DNA of 64,000 nt from Desulfitobacterium sp050251735 (GTDB taxonomy: Bacteria > Bacillota > Desulfitobacteriia > Desulfitobacteriales > Desulfitobacteriaceae). The DNA is taken from positions 1-64,000 of the forward strand of contig JBFWMF010000019.1 in assembly GCA_050251735.1 (NCBI GenBank), read 5' to 3'. The position numbers were made by a program, and so were the translations under genes. Below, in pieces: positions 16,948 to 26,517 of this stretch. The stretch's first letter is position 1; every line of letters starts with the position of its first letter. The notes beneath the pieces were generated by a model. It was not told the DNA's origin, searched no databases, and saw nothing but the letters and a program-made list of their open reading frames with translations.

Positions 16948-17616
16948 ATGGGAAGTAGCTGGGAAAGTATCGCCGTTGCTATTGTTATTATCCTCTTATT
17001 CTATTTTGGGAAGCGTTATGCCCCTCAAATCAAAGAGAATCAAAAACGAGTCAAAGTAAAACAGCCCAAAGAGGAAAGTAAAGCTACCCAATCGAGGGCT
17101 TCTCATACGTCAAGTACAGTGGCTAGCCTTGTTCTGCATCCCCACACCTTTGAGCGGGCCAAAAGAGAGTATTTACAACAGGCACAGCGCTTTTTGGGTG
17201 CCTATGAGCTGTTATATTTATCCTGCTATGGAAATTTAAGCGGAGAAAGAAAAGTGCAGTTATTAAAGAATTGGGAGGAAGGAATCCTCAGCACAGACGC
17301 TCCTAATTTTATTCTGGCATGGAATACATGCGTTCAAAAACATTGTGGTAGGAATTTTTACAGCAAAGGAAATCCTAAAGGCAATACAATGGGAAATTCC
17401 AAGGAAAAAATTGATTATGAAGTGGTGGATCTGATTCTCCAAGATTGGCTTAAGCTCTTGCTCAAATGGGGACTTCATCGTGAACCTAGAGGGTATACCC
17501 AGTCTGAGTTGCAGGGAGGGGAACCCTTAGGAGCTACAGAACTAAATTATTACTGGCTACTTAATGGAGAGGTTCTCGAAGAAGGGCAACTAAAAGCACA
17601 ATCTTCGGGGCAATAA
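16948..17616 (+). CDS. Membrane-anchored hypothetical protein
   Basis: 222 aa. One membrane helix directly at the N-terminus (IAVAIVIILLFYFG) is followed by a basic, Lys/Gln-rich linker and a soluble, mostly helical domain of about 150 residues (HTFERAKREYLQQAQRF, LLKNWEEG, LLLKWGLHREPRG). No recognised family. GGGGGGAG precedes the ATG at 16948; earlier in-frame starts back to 16873 lack a site and would place charged residues before the helix. A strong terminator follows the gene. Confidence 0.65.
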   Translation: MGSSWESIAVAIVIILLFYFGKRYAPQIKENQKRVKVKQPKEESKATQSRASHTSSTVASLVLHPHTFERAKREYLQQAQRFLGAYELLYLSCYGNLSGERKVQLLKNWEEGILSTDAPNFILAWNTCVQKHCGRNFYSKGNPKGNTMGNSKEKIDYEVVDLILQDWLKLLLKWGLHREPRGYTQSELQGGEPLGATELNYYWLLNGEVLEEGQLKAQSSGQ

Positions 17617-17634
17617 GCTCCGGGGTAGTAAAGA

Positions 17635-17668
17635 AAAGAGATGCAAATTTTGCATCTCTTTCATTTTC
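17635..17668 (+). terminator. Intrinsic terminator
   Basis: 13-bp perfect stem AAAGAGATGCAAA / TTTGCATCTCTTT (17635-17647 and 17649-17661) followed by a CATTTT tail. It separates the hypothetical gene from the tetR-RND unit. Confidence 0.75.
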
Positions 17669-17692
17669 TCTTGACAGGTAAAGAATCTCATA

Positions 17693-17720
17693 GGAAACTA
17701 TAAATACTGATATAGTTTCC
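17693..17720. promoter_or_regulatory. Palindromic operator in the tetR-RND promoter region
   Basis: Perfect inverted repeat GGAAACTATA - 8 bases - TATAGTTTCC, ending 18 bases before the tetR start. A TTGACA (17671-17676) stands just upstream, so the palindrome covers the region where the -10 element and transcription start should be. It is the natural binding site for the TetR-family protein encoded next, implying autorepression of the whole operon. Confidence 0.7.
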
Positions 17721-17738
17721 GCAGGGGAGGAGAAATAT

Positions 17739-18302
17739 TTGCGCGATCGCATATTAGGAAAAGCTTATGAACTGATCCAGCGCTATGGCTTGCGAGGGTT
17801 CACCATGGATGATGTGGCCAGTGACCTAGGGATTAGTAAGAAGACGATTTACAAAGTCTTTCAGTCTAAAAATCAACTGATTAGCGAGCTGGTGGATAAT
17901 ATCGTTGAGATGGAAAAACGGACTTTTTGTGAAGCAATCGCTGAGCAAGCGACTTGGTTAGAGAAGTTTGAGGCCATGCTTACTATGTATACTCCAGAGG
18001 ATATCCCTTTTCGACTGGTGGATGAGCTTTACCGTAACTATCCTCAAGAAAAAGAAAAAATTGAGAAATTGGCAGAGTTTCGACAAGCCATACTTTATCC
18101 TCTCATTGAAGAAGGTCAGAAGGAGGGGAAGATCCGAGCGGATCTTAATCCGGTGATTATCGTGGCCATGATCCATAATCTGTTTATGACACCGGCTGAT
18201 TCGAAAATGCTGGAATCCCAAGATATTACGATTAAGCAGCTTCTTGAACAAATGAAGAATCTCTTTTTTCATGGGATTCTCAAAAATGGGGAGGACAACT
18301 AA
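17739..18302 (+). CDS. TetR/AcrR family transcriptional regulator
   Basis: 187 aa; the N-terminal helix-turn-helix is typical (GFTMDDVASDLGISKKTIYK, then VFQSKNQLISELV), and the rest is a helical ligand-binding domain. It starts at TTG behind GGGGAGGAG. It is the first gene of an operon with an RND adaptor (stop and next start separated by zero bases) and pump, and a perfect palindrome lies in its promoter, so local repression of the efflux operon is likely. The ligand is unknown. Confidence 0.9.
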   Translation: MRDRILGKAYELIQRYGLRGFTMDDVASDLGISKKTIYKVFQSKNQLISELVDNIVEMEKRTFCEAIAEQATWLEKFEAMLTMYTPEDIPFRLVDELYRNYPQEKEKIEKLAEFRQAILYPLIEEGQKEGKIRADLNPVIIVAMIHNLFMTPADSKMLESQDITIKQLLEQMKNLFFHGILKNGEDN

Positions 18303-19412
18303 ATGTTTAGGACAAAAGCGTGGACCTTAACTTCATTTTTCCTTATCTTTACCTTCATGCTCGCAGGCTGCACAGAGCAAGCGGCGGTGATCACTCCCGA
18401 AAAAGAAAAACTGATCCAAGTTCAAGAAGCTAAAGAAGAAAAGTTTCCTCTTGAATTACGCTATACTGGGCTGACCTCTTCTGGGGAGGTGGCGAAGCAC
18501 AGCTTTAAGATTCCTGGCAAACTAAGTGACATAACTGTAGAAAAAGGTAGTGCAGTAAAGGCCGGACAAAGGCTTGCTTCCTTGGATACCACGGAGTATA
18601 ATTTGGCACTTCAAACGGCGCAACTCGATGTCACCAAGTCGGATAAGGCCTATCAAGAAGCTCAGGATAATTACCGGAAAATGGAACAGCTCTTTAAAGC
18701 AGGTGCCTTGGCGGAAGCAGATCTAATCAAGCTTAAGCTGGACCTTGATGTGAAGGAAGCAACCTATCAGCAAGCAAAGATTGGCCATCAAGCCAAACAA
18801 GTACAGCTTAACGATGCTCAGCTCTATGCCAATAAGGAAGGCTATGTAGTGGATATTCTTTTCCGTGAAGGTGAGATTATCGCAGCTGGCTATCCTGTGG
18901 TGGTGATTCGTTCCCCTGAACAGAAGGTTACGGTAGGAGTGTCCCAAAAGGATATCCAGAAGGTTAAAGTGGGTGATGCCGTCGAGGTTACAGTTGATGG
19001 GAAAACGGCCAAAGGAAAAGTAGAACGACTTGATGCTATCCCCGATGCACAGACCCGGACTTATAATGCAGAGATTCTTATCACAGACCCATATCCCGCG
19101 GATGCCTTTTATCTCGGGGCCACGGCAGAAGTAAAGTTTGCTCAAGGTGAGGCTGCCGGAGTTTGGATTCCCTTAGCCTGTGTTCTTAACGATGGTGAAG
19201 ATTATATCTTTATCGTGGAGGACGAGCGGGCCGTTAAAAGAAACATAAAACTCTTGGATGTCCAAGGGTTCAATGTGCGGGTAGAGGGGTTGAAGAGCGG
19301 AGAGCAGTATGTAACCAGCGGCATGAAAACTTTAAAGGAAGGCAATAAGGTGAAGATCCAAAGTGAGGTTAGCCCTAATCAGCAAAGTGAGGTTAACTCC
19401 AATGAGCAATAA
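18303..19412 (+). CDS. RND efflux membrane-fusion (adaptor) lipoprotein
   Basis: 369 aa, HlyD/MdtA type. It has a lipoprotein signal with lipobox MLAGCTEQ, so it is anchored to the outer face of the cytoplasmic membrane. The order is a beta-barrel/lipoyl half (GKLSDITVEKGSAVKAGQRL), a helical hairpin (about residues 100-165), a second lipoyl half (NKEGYVVDILFREGEII), then a beta-barrel (VGVSQKDIQKVKVGDAVEV). It should couple the RND pump that follows to substrate release outside the cell. The start abuts the tetR stop. Confidence 0.9.
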   Translation: MFRTKAWTLTSFFLIFTFMLAGCTEQAAVITPEKEKLIQVQEAKEEKFPLELRYTGLTSSGEVAKHSFKIPGKLSDITVEKGSAVKAGQRLASLDTTEYNLALQTAQLDVTKSDKAYQEAQDNYRKMEQLFKAGALAEADLIKLKLDLDVKEATYQQAKIGHQAKQVQLNDAQLYANKEGYVVDILFREGEIIAAGYPVVVIRSPEQKVTVGVSQKDIQKVKVGDAVEVTVDGKTAKGKVERLDAIPDAQTRTYNAEILITDPYPADAFYLGATAEVKFAQGEAAGVWIPLACVLNDGEDYIFIVEDERAVKRNIKLLDVQGFNVRVEGLKSGEQYVTSGMKTLKEGNKVKIQSEVSPNQQSEVNSNEQ

Positions 19413-22400
19413 GAAGGGAATCATTTACCAAATCATTAAGAATTGGCGTTTTACGATTTTCTTTACGTTGATTGCCATTGCTTTGGGCTTGTACAGCTAT
19501 TATTTAGTTCCTAAGCAGGAGAGTCCGGATGTCTCGTCACCTTATGCAGTGATCACTACCATTTATCCAGGGGCTTCTCCTGAGGATGTGGAAAAACTAG
19601 TAACCCGGGTAATTGAAGAGGGAATCAGGGAAGTGCCGGGCTACAAAACCTCGCAATCCATCACGAAAAACAGCCTATCTGTTGTGGTGTTAGAGCTGGA
19701 CTACGATGTGGATGTAAAGGAGGCTTGGAATGAGCTCGGGCAGATTATTGACGATGCTCAGGGAGATATTCCTGCGGAATGCTTAGATATAGAAGTGGAT
19801 ACAGAACTCGTGGAGACGGCAGGTATGATTATCAGCCTTTCCGGAGAAGGGTATTCCTATGAGCAATTAGCAGATTTTGCTGACCAATTCAAAAGCAGGC
19901 TCGCCAAAATTGATGGGATTTCTCGTTTTACTGTGTCCGGGGTTCAAAATAAAGTGGCCATGGTAGAAGTCATGACCACCGAGCTAAACAAATACAATAT
20001 TTCTCTCAACGAACTGGTTAGTCTAATTCAAGCCCAAAACCTACAGATTCCTGCTGGCTCCTTAAGCGATAATAAGGTGAAGGTTAATGTCACTTCCCCG
20101 GGTCTCTTCACTTCACTGGCAGATATCGAAAACCTGATCGTGGATGTTTCCAAAGAGACAGGGGCCCCCATCCGCTTGAAGGATGTTGCAAAGGTCGCTT
20201 GGGATATCGAAGACTCCAGCTATCAGCTCAAGCACAACGGGCAAAATGCGATAATGCTCAGTGGCTTCTTTGAGGAGAATCGCAATATTCTTCTCACCGG
20301 GGAAGAGATCCGGACTGAGCTGGATCAGATTAAAGCCGAAATGCCGGCGGGATTAGTTGTTGACGAGATCGTTTACCAGCCTGCAGATGTAGATATAAGT
20401 GTAGCCAAGTTTTTTCGCAATCTCCTAGAGGGTATGGCTTTGGTCCTCATCGTCGTCTTTTTGGGGATGGGTTTCCGGAATGCTTTGGTGGCTTCCACTG
20501 CGGTTCCTCTCTCCATAATTCTTACCTTTATTGCCATGTATCTTTTGGGAATACAGCTTCATGAAATCTCCATTGCCGCCTTGATTCTAGCCTTGGGGAT
20601 TCTAGTGGATGATGCTATTGTAATTATCGATGCTATCCAAGTTCACATTGACCAAGGGTTAGAAAAAATGGAGGCCTGTATCAAGGGTATGAAACAGGCC
20701 GTGATTCCGGTTTTTTCTGCCACCTTAACCATTGTGGCAGCTTTTTCACCCATGCTTTTTGTCCCCGGTCCGGCAGGGGAATTCCTCAGGTCCTTACCCC
20801 AAACTGTTATTATTTCAGTAGTGGCGTCGTTTTTGGTCGCTATTACGGTTACCCCGGTCTTAGCCTATTTGTTCTTCGATAAGTTAAAAGAAGATAGCGG
20901 TAAAAAAGCTATCCTCCGCCGTTTTTATGACTACTTCCTAAGAATTGGCATGACTTATAAGAAGACAACGGTCCTTGCCTCCATTCTTCTCATTGCCTTA
21001 GCAAGCTATAGTGCCATGCAGCTTCATATTGAGTTCTTCCCCAAGGCCGATAAAAATGTCTTCTATATCAATCTTCATTCGGAAAATACCTCAGATATTG
21101 GGGCTACGGCAAAGCTTGCCAAGCAGGTGGAAGAGATTTTGCAAAGCAATGAGGAAGTCATCAGCTATTCTACAGCGGTAGGGGAGGGCTTGCCCAAGTT
21201 CTATATTACTTTACCCAAAGCTACCCCCTCCAAGGACTTTGGCCAGATCATGCTGAAAGTGAATCTGGAAAACAGTGAATATGCTAATAATGAGGAATTA
21301 GCTCTTCATATCCAAGAGCAGCTCGACGGGCAATTAGTTGGCGGAACGGCGGATGTATTGCTCTTGGAGAAGGCATTTCCCGGGGCTCCTCTGGAAATCA
21401 GAGTCAGTGGCGTGGATCCCTTGCAAGTTAGAGATGCCGTGGCCTTGATTCGCCAAGAGCTGGAGGGTATTGCCGGGACGATGAATGTGGAGGATGATTA
21501 CGCCGCCAATGAGTATGAATTTGTCGTGGATGTGGATACGGAGCGGGCTATTTCCATGGGCATGACCAATTATGATATCCAACGGCAGATTAACATCGCT
21601 CTAAGTGGCGCAGAAGCTTCCGTATTCCGCCTTGCCGGCAATGAGTACTCAATTATTGTCCAAGGGGATATTGAGACTAAGGAAGACTTGGAGAATCTAG
21701 CCATCAAATCCTCTATAACCGGCAATAAGGTGCTCCTAAAGCAATTAGGGGAAATCCATCTTCAATCCACTGTGCCGACAATTAACAAGTATGATGGTGT
21801 GCGGGCGGTGACGATTTCCGGTAAGGTTCAACCAGGCTTTAGTGCCGTGACCATCGAGAACACCCTGAAGCAAAGGCTGGAATCATCAGGCTTCGATTTT
21901 TCAGAGCTGACTCTGAGCTACGAAGGGGAAGCCAAGGATATCAAGGATAATTTCGGTAGTCTGGGCATCACCGCGATTTTTGCGCTCTTCCTGATTTACA
22001 TCATCCTGATGATCCAGTTCCGCTCCTTTTTACAGCCGGCGATCATTTTTATTACCATTCCCTTATCCATCATCGGCGTGGTTGCAGGACTGATTTTATT
22101 CAGCCAGCCCTTATCCTTCACGGCCTTGGTCGGGGTAGTCAGCCTCATGGGTCTGGTTATTCGGAACGCCATCCTGCTTATTGAGTTTATCAAGTTAGCC
22201 CGGGAAGAGGGAATGACCATCGACGAGGCCTGCACCTTCGCCGTCCATCGTCGTTATCGTCCCATCATTTTGGCCGCAGTGACCACGGTGATCGGTCTGG
22301 TACCCTTGGCCCTTTCGGGGAGTGATTTATTTACCCCTATGTCCGTGGCCTTGATGTGCGGACTCTTAGTCTCAACACTCTTTACTTTAGTGGTGGTTCC

Positions 22401-22485
22401 GGTATTGTATAGTCTCCTCGTTAGAGAAGATAAAGAAAAAATATCTACTCCGTTGGGGAATCAGGACTTGGGACAGTCTGTTTAG
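19402..22485 (+). CDS. RND family efflux pump (AcrB/hydrophobe-exporter type)
   Basis: 1027-aa proton-driven multidrug exporter with the AcrB arrangement: N-terminal helix, large external loop, five helices, then the duplicated half. The paired aspartates of the proton relay are in GILVDDAIVIIDAI (TM4 region). Characteristic phrases are TTIYPGASPEDVEKLVT, VPLSIILTF and, near the C-terminus, GLVIRNAILLIEF. The ATG at 19402, which follows GAGGT, overlaps the end of the adaptor gene by 11 bases. No outer-membrane channel is needed or present. Confidence 0.92.
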   Translation: MSNKKGIIYQIIKNWRFTIFFTLIAIALGLYSYYLVPKQESPDVSSPYAVITTIYPGASPEDVEKLVTRVIEEGIREVPGYKTSQSITKNSLSVVVLELDYDVDVKEAWNELGQIIDDAQGDIPAECLDIEVDTELVETAGMIISLSGEGYSYEQLADFADQFKSRLAKIDGISRFTVSGVQNKVAMVEVMTTELNKYNISLNELVSLIQAQNLQIPAGSLSDNKVKVNVTSPGLFTSLADIENLIVDVSKETGAPIRLKDVAKVAWDIEDSSYQLKHNGQNAIMLSGFFEENRNILLTGEEIRTELDQIKAEMPAGLVVDEIVYQPADVDISVAKFFRNLLEGMALVLIVVFLGMGFRNALVASTAVPLSIILTFIAMYLLGIQLHEISIAALILALGILVDDAIVIIDAIQVHIDQGLEKMEACIKGMKQAVIPVFSATLTIVAAFSPMLFVPGPAGEFLRSLPQTVIISVVASFLVAITVTPVLAYLFFDKLKEDSGKKAILRRFYDYFLRIGMTYKKTTVLASILLIALASYSAMQLHIEFFPKADKNVFYINLHSENTSDIGATAKLAKQVEEILQSNEEVISYSTAVGEGLPKFYITLPKATPSKDFGQIMLKVNLENSEYANNEELALHIQEQLDGQLVGGTADVLLLEKAFPGAPLEIRVSGVDPLQVRDAVALIRQELEGIAGTMNVEDDYAANEYEFVVDVDTERAISMGMTNYDIQRQINIALSGAEASVFRLAGNEYSIIVQGDIETKEDLENLAIKSSITGNKVLLKQLGEIHLQSTVPTINKYDGVRAVTISGKVQPGFSAVTIENTLKQRLESSGFDFSELTLSYEGEAKDIKDNFGSLGITAIFALFLIYIILMIQFRSFLQPAIIFITIPLSIIGVVAGLILFSQPLSFTALVGVVSLMGLVIRNAILLIEFIKLAREEGMTIDEACTFAVHRRYRPIILAAVTTVIGLVPLALSGSDLFTPMSVALMCGLLVSTLFTLVVVPVLYSLLVREDKEKISTPLGNQDLGQSV

Positions 22486-22516
22486 CTCTCCCAAGTTTCC
22501 CCAAGTGCTACCAAGC

Positions 22517-23827
22517 TTATTCTTCTTCCCCGGCCGCCAATAAAGCAGCGCTTTCTTCCACAGGCAGGGTTTGAACATCTTTGAGCTTGCGACCGATGGA
22601 CCGTGACTTACGAGTCGCGGTTTCTATTGTATTGCTGGCTTCTTGCAGCTTTTTCTGGGTTTTTTCAAGGATCTCGGTAAACTTACCGAACTCGGTCTTT
22701 ACGGCACTGAGGAGGTTCCATACTTCACTGGAACGTTTTTCGATAGCTAGGGTTCTAAAGCCCATTTGGAGGCTGTTGAGCAGGGCGGCCAAAGTGGTTG
22801 GACCGGCAATTACGACTTTAAAGTCTCTTTGCAGCATTTCACAGAGACCGGGACGACGGAGTACCTCGGCATAGAGCCCCTCAATGGGGAGGAAAAGAAT
22901 TCCGAAATCTGTGGTGTTTGGTGGGTCGATATATTTTTCATGAATAGTTTTCGCCTCGGTTTTGATGCGATATTCGAGAGCTTTTTCTGCTTCGGCAATA
23001 CGGGGAAGATCACATTGCTCTTGGGCATCGAGTAGGCGGTCATAGTCTTCGATAGGAAATTTGGCGTCGATAGGTAGATAGATAAGGCGGTCTTCACCGT
23101 CCTTAGCTGGGATATTAATGGCAAATTCTACACGATCCTTACTACCGACCTTCGTAATCACATTTGTGGAATACTGGTCAGCGGTAAGGATTTGTTCAAG
23201 CAAAGCCCCTAATTGAACCTCACCCCAAGTTCCCCGGGTTTTCACATTGGTTAGGACTTTTTTCAAATCCCCGACACCTGAAGCCAGAGTTTGCATTTCG
23301 CCCAGCCCCTTATGGACTTGCTCCAGCCGATCGCTGACCATCTTAAAGGATTCGCCAAGTCGTTGCTCAAGGGTAGAGGTCAGCTTTTCATCGACGGTGA
23401 CTCTCATGAGCTCAAGCTTCTGAGCATTATCTTGCTGGATAAGGAGGAGCCGTTCTTCAAGAGTTTTGCGCATGAATTCAAGCTTCTGCTCAGTAGTCTG
23501 GGAAAGGGTATTCATTTGTTTGGCGAAGATATCCAGTTGGCTCCGTTGAAGGGAAGCAATCTCCGCCATCTGAGTCAACTGGGAGTCGTTGAAGCGTTTT
23601 AAGGATTGGCTCATTTCCTCTCTGGCTTGTCGGGAGAGGGAGTGGCTTTCCTCTCGGTTTCGCGCTAATTCTTCCTGAGAAAGGCGTTCCTGACGTTCCA
23701 GGCTTTTTTCCAGGTGAGTCATTTGATTTTCTAAGTTCGTCAGCTTTGCTGTCCTAATTAAGAGTAGGCTAAGTAAAAGGATGGCAAGCACGGCAAGAGC
23801 ACCATTCACAATAGGTAAAAAATCCAT
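22517..23827 (-). CDS. rmuC: DNA recombination protein RmuC
   Basis: 436 aa: an N-terminal membrane helix, a long coiled coil (about residues 30-190, rich in Glu/Gln/Leu), then the RmuC nuclease-like core (GTWGEVQLGALLEQIL, LPIDAKFPIEDYDRL, FGILFLPIEGLYAEVL, GPTTLAALLNSLQMGF). The family limits genome rearrangement between inverted repeats; its biochemical activity is not settled. The ATG at 23827 follows GGAGGG; the open frame begins ten codons earlier without a site. It ends close to the convergent RND pump gene. Confidence 0.92.
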   Translation of the reverse strand: MDFLPIVNGALAVLAILLLSLLLIRTAKLTNLENQMTHLEKSLERQERLSQEELARNREESHSLSRQAREEMSQSLKRFNDSQLTQMAEIASLQRSQLDIFAKQMNTLSQTTEQKLEFMRKTLEERLLLIQQDNAQKLELMRVTVDEKLTSTLEQRLGESFKMVSDRLEQVHKGLGEMQTLASGVGDLKKVLTNVKTRGTWGEVQLGALLEQILTADQYSTNVITKVGSKDRVEFAINIPAKDGEDRLIYLPIDAKFPIEDYDRLLDAQEQCDLPRIAEAEKALEYRIKTEAKTIHEKYIDPPNTTDFGILFLPIEGLYAEVLRRPGLCEMLQRDFKVVIAGPTTLAALLNSLQMGFRTLAIEKRSSEVWNLLSAVKTEFGKFTEILEKTQKKLQEASNTIETATRKSRSIGRKLKDVQTLPVEESAALLAAGEEE

Positions 23828-23919
23828 TAGGTTCCCTCCATATATATTAGGCCTCATGGCCCACGTTCTCCTGAGACTATCTCATTTTACCATAATTAGT
23901 TGACGTTTTTATGAACAGC

Positions 23920-23948
23920 TTGCACCTCTGACCAAATTTGATTAAAAT
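23920..23948 (+). promoter_or_regulatory. Candidate sigma-A promoter of htpG
   Basis: TTGCAC (23920-23925), 17-base spacer, TAAAAT (23943-23948), about 45 bases before the htpG start. No CIRCE element (TTAGCACTC-type repeat) or CtsR site was seen between this promoter and the gene. Confidence 0.5.
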
Positions 23949-23993
23949 ATAGGTAGTACACATTAAATTAGGTATTTGGAGGGTTTAAACGCA

Positions 23994-25835
23994 ATGAGTC
24001 AGATGGAAACGAAAGAATTTCAAACAGAAATTAGGCAGCTGCTTGATATTGTAATTAATTCTCTTTATACAGATCGTGAGATATTTCTACGCGAGTTAGT
24101 ATCGAATGCTGCTGATGCTTCTGAAAAGCTGAGGTATATTCAACTCTCTGGGCAGGAGATCAAGGACCAAGATCTGCCTTTGGAGATTCGGATTACCTCT
24201 GATGAGAACGCCCATACCTTAACCATTGCTGATTCCGGCATTGGTATGACGAAAGAGGACTTAATCGAGAACTTAGGGACGATTGCCCATTCTGGATCGA
24301 AAGCCTTTGTTCAGCGTTTAGCGGAAGCGGGAGATAACAAGGATGTGAATCTGATTGGTCAGTTCGGGGTCGGCTTTTATTCCGCCTTTATGGTAGCTGA
24401 TAAAGTAACTTTGACCACTCGCTCCTATCAACCGGAGGCCCTAGGTTACCGCTGGGAATCGGATGGGAGAGGGGATTACAGCATTGCTGAGGAAGAGGAT
24501 CTCCCTCGGGGAACTCAAATTACCCTTCATCTCAAGGAAGATGCCGAGGATTTTGCGAAGGCTGACACAGTGAAGCGTATTATTAAGCAGTACTCCAGCT
24601 TTGTACCCTATCCCGTCTTCATCAATGATGAAAAGATCAATACGGTCCAAGCATTGTGGACCAAGAATAAAAATGAAGTCTCAGATGAGGAGTATACTGA
24701 ATTCTATAAGTACATTGCTAATGCCTTTGATGAGCCTTTGCTGAAAATGCATTTTTCCTCGGATGCCCCCATTAATATTAATACCTTGTTGTTCGTGCCT
24801 AGTTCGAATATGGAGAAATTCGGCTTTGGCCGGATGGACACCGGTATTAATTTGTATTGCAAAAAGGTTCTCATTCAAGAAAAGGCCAAGGATATTCTCC
24901 CGGAATGGTTGCGTTTTGTGCGCGGGGTCATTGACAGCGAGGAGCTTCCCTTGAACATCTCCCGGGAAACCATGCAAGATAGCGCTTTAGTAGCCAAGCT
25001 AAACAAAGTGGTGACCAGTCGTTTTCTGAAGTTCTTAGATGACCAGGCTAAGAATGATCCGGAGAAATTTAAGACCTTCTGGAGTGAGTTCAGCATTTTC
25101 CTTAAGGAAGGCGCCGCCAATGACTTCACCCATCGTCAGGAGATTTTGAAGCTCCTGCGTTTTGAGTCCTCAAAAACTGGGGAAGGCGAGTTAATCTCCT
25201 TAGGGGATTATGTGAGTCGGATGAAGGAAGGTCAAGAGTCGATTTACTTTATCAATGGGCCAACTCGCGAGATTATTGAAAAGGGTCCCTATTTGGAAGT
25301 GTTCAAAGATAAGGATTATGAAGTCATATATACCTATGAAGGCATTGATGACTATGTCTTTGACATGATTCGTGAATATGAAGGAAAACGCTTGATTTCT
25401 GCTGACCATGATGATTTGAAGCTGACAGATTCTGAGGTGAAGGAAGGGGAACAGCTCTTATCTGAAGAGGAATTGCAGGCCTTTAATGGCTGGCTCAAAG
25501 AAGTATTGGGCGCAAAAGTCACGGAGGTTAGGGAGTCAAAGCGTTTAGTGGACAGCCCGGCAATTATCCTGAGTCATTATGGCACACACAGTATGCAACG
25601 GATGATGCAGCTTATGAACCGAGATCTACAGGATGTTCCTCCCGGTATTTTGGAAATTAACCCGAAGCATGGCTTAATTCAACGTCTCAATGAATTGAGA
25701 AAGCAGGAAGATTCCTTTGCTCCACTGGCAGCTGAACAGCTCTTCGCCAATGCTCAGATTGCAGCCGGAATCATCGTGGATCCCCGTAGTATGGTCAATC
25801 GCTTAAATGAGATTTTGGAGAAAGCTCTGAATTAA
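23994..25835 (+). CDS. htpG: Molecular chaperone HtpG (Hsp90)
   Basis: 613-aa Hsp90 homologue, an ATP-dependent dimeric chaperone. The N-terminal ATPase domain has LRELVSNAADA, ITIADSGIGMT-like LTIADSGIGMTKEDL, and the lid motif GQFGVGFYSAFMV. The middle domain has the catalytic-arginine region LPLNISRETMQDS, and the C-terminal dimerisation domain follows. GGAGG lies 11 bases before the ATG at 23994; the open frame begins six codons earlier at a TTG that overlaps the ribosome site and is unlikely. Confidence 0.95.
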   Translation: MSQMETKEFQTEIRQLLDIVINSLYTDREIFLRELVSNAADASEKLRYIQLSGQEIKDQDLPLEIRITSDENAHTLTIADSGIGMTKEDLIENLGTIAHSGSKAFVQRLAEAGDNKDVNLIGQFGVGFYSAFMVADKVTLTTRSYQPEALGYRWESDGRGDYSIAEEEDLPRGTQITLHLKEDAEDFAKADTVKRIIKQYSSFVPYPVFINDEKINTVQALWTKNKNEVSDEEYTEFYKYIANAFDEPLLKMHFSSDAPININTLLFVPSSNMEKFGFGRMDTGINLYCKKVLIQEKAKDILPEWLRFVRGVIDSEELPLNISRETMQDSALVAKLNKVVTSRFLKFLDDQAKNDPEKFKTFWSEFSIFLKEGAANDFTHRQEILKLLRFESSKTGEGELISLGDYVSRMKEGQESIYFINGPTREIIEKGPYLEVFKDKDYEVIYTYEGIDDYVFDMIREYEGKRLISADHDDLKLTDSEVKEGEQLLSEEELQAFNGWLKEVLGAKVTEVRESKRLVDSPAIILSHYGTHSMQRMMQLMNRDLQDVPPGILEINPKHGLIQRLNELRKQEDSFAPLAAEQLFANAQIAAGIIVDPRSMVNRLNEILEKALN

Positions 25836-25868
25836 GAGTAAACTTACATGGGAACTCTATAAGGTGCT

Positions 25869-25923
25869 CTATAGACGAAAATAGCCAGGGGGCTAAACAC
25901 CCCTTGGCTATTTTCGTCTATAG
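25869..25923. terminator. Very strong bidirectional hairpin terminator
   Basis: 24-bp stem with one G-U pair (arms 25869-25892 and 25900-25923; central part GACGAAAATAGCCAGG) and a 7-base loop, between the convergent htpG and BFD genes. Little T-run follows; the exceptional stem length is the main evidence. Confidence 0.75.
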
Positions 25924-25927
25924 AAAC

Positions 25928-26272
25928 TTATCTTCCTAAATCAATGATATTTTGAATCAAGCCTTTGCACTTGCCACATTCCTCACCAGTGACTTCGTCT
26001 ACTCCTGTACCCGCTCCGGTAACCTCGCTAACTTTTTCCACAGTATCGGCACCTGCTTTAACTGCGGCGACTACAGTTGCTAAGGAAACCTTTTTACATC
26101 CGCAAACAGAGCTAAGAATAGTTTCTAATTCGGATTGACAGCCCTCACATTCAGTACAAACTCCTGCACTGGCGGCTATTTCTTCTTTTGTCCTTGCTCC
26201 TGCCGTCATTGCCTTTCTAATGGACACGTAGTCGACATCATTCTTAGTGCAAATTATTCTATTACCTGCCAT
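25928..26272 (-). CDS. Tandem BFD-type [2Fe-2S]-binding protein
   Basis: 114 aa containing two bacterioferritin-associated-ferredoxin-like domains. The first has IICTKNDVDYVSIRKAM and GVCTECEGC, the second CGCKKVSLATVVAAVKAG and EECGKCKGLIQNII. BFD domains normally bind one [2Fe-2S] cluster through four cysteines. Here the paired domains carry eight cysteines, but not all in the classical spacing, so whether there are two clusters or one is open. Single gene, convergent with htpG. Confidence 0.78.
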   Translation of the reverse strand: MAGNRIICTKNDVDYVSIRKAMTAGARTKEEIAASAGVCTECEGCQSELETILSSVCGCKKVSLATVVAAVKAGADTVEKVSEVTGAGTGVDEVTGEECGKCKGLIQNIIDLGR

Positions 26273-26517
26273 ATTAATATCCCCTTTTTGATTGTTTCTG
26301 CTCTTTTCTATTATAACATACTAAGTTTTTACCAGCTAGAACAGTTAGCTGACTACAATTCATTGTAGATTATACTTATACGAAAATTAAAGTTGTAATT
26401 ATTTTAAAGGATATTTAGGATAAAAATAGAATGAAATATGAAGCTTGTCATAAAGGAGAATCTTCGATCAAAAATTGGCTAAAACTAACCTATCAGATAA
26501 AGGAAGGACGTGAAGTC

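Noticed and set aside
23949..23993. CIRCE or CtsR operator before htpG
   Set aside because: No TTAGCACTC-type inverted repeat or GGTCAAA heptad repeat is visible.
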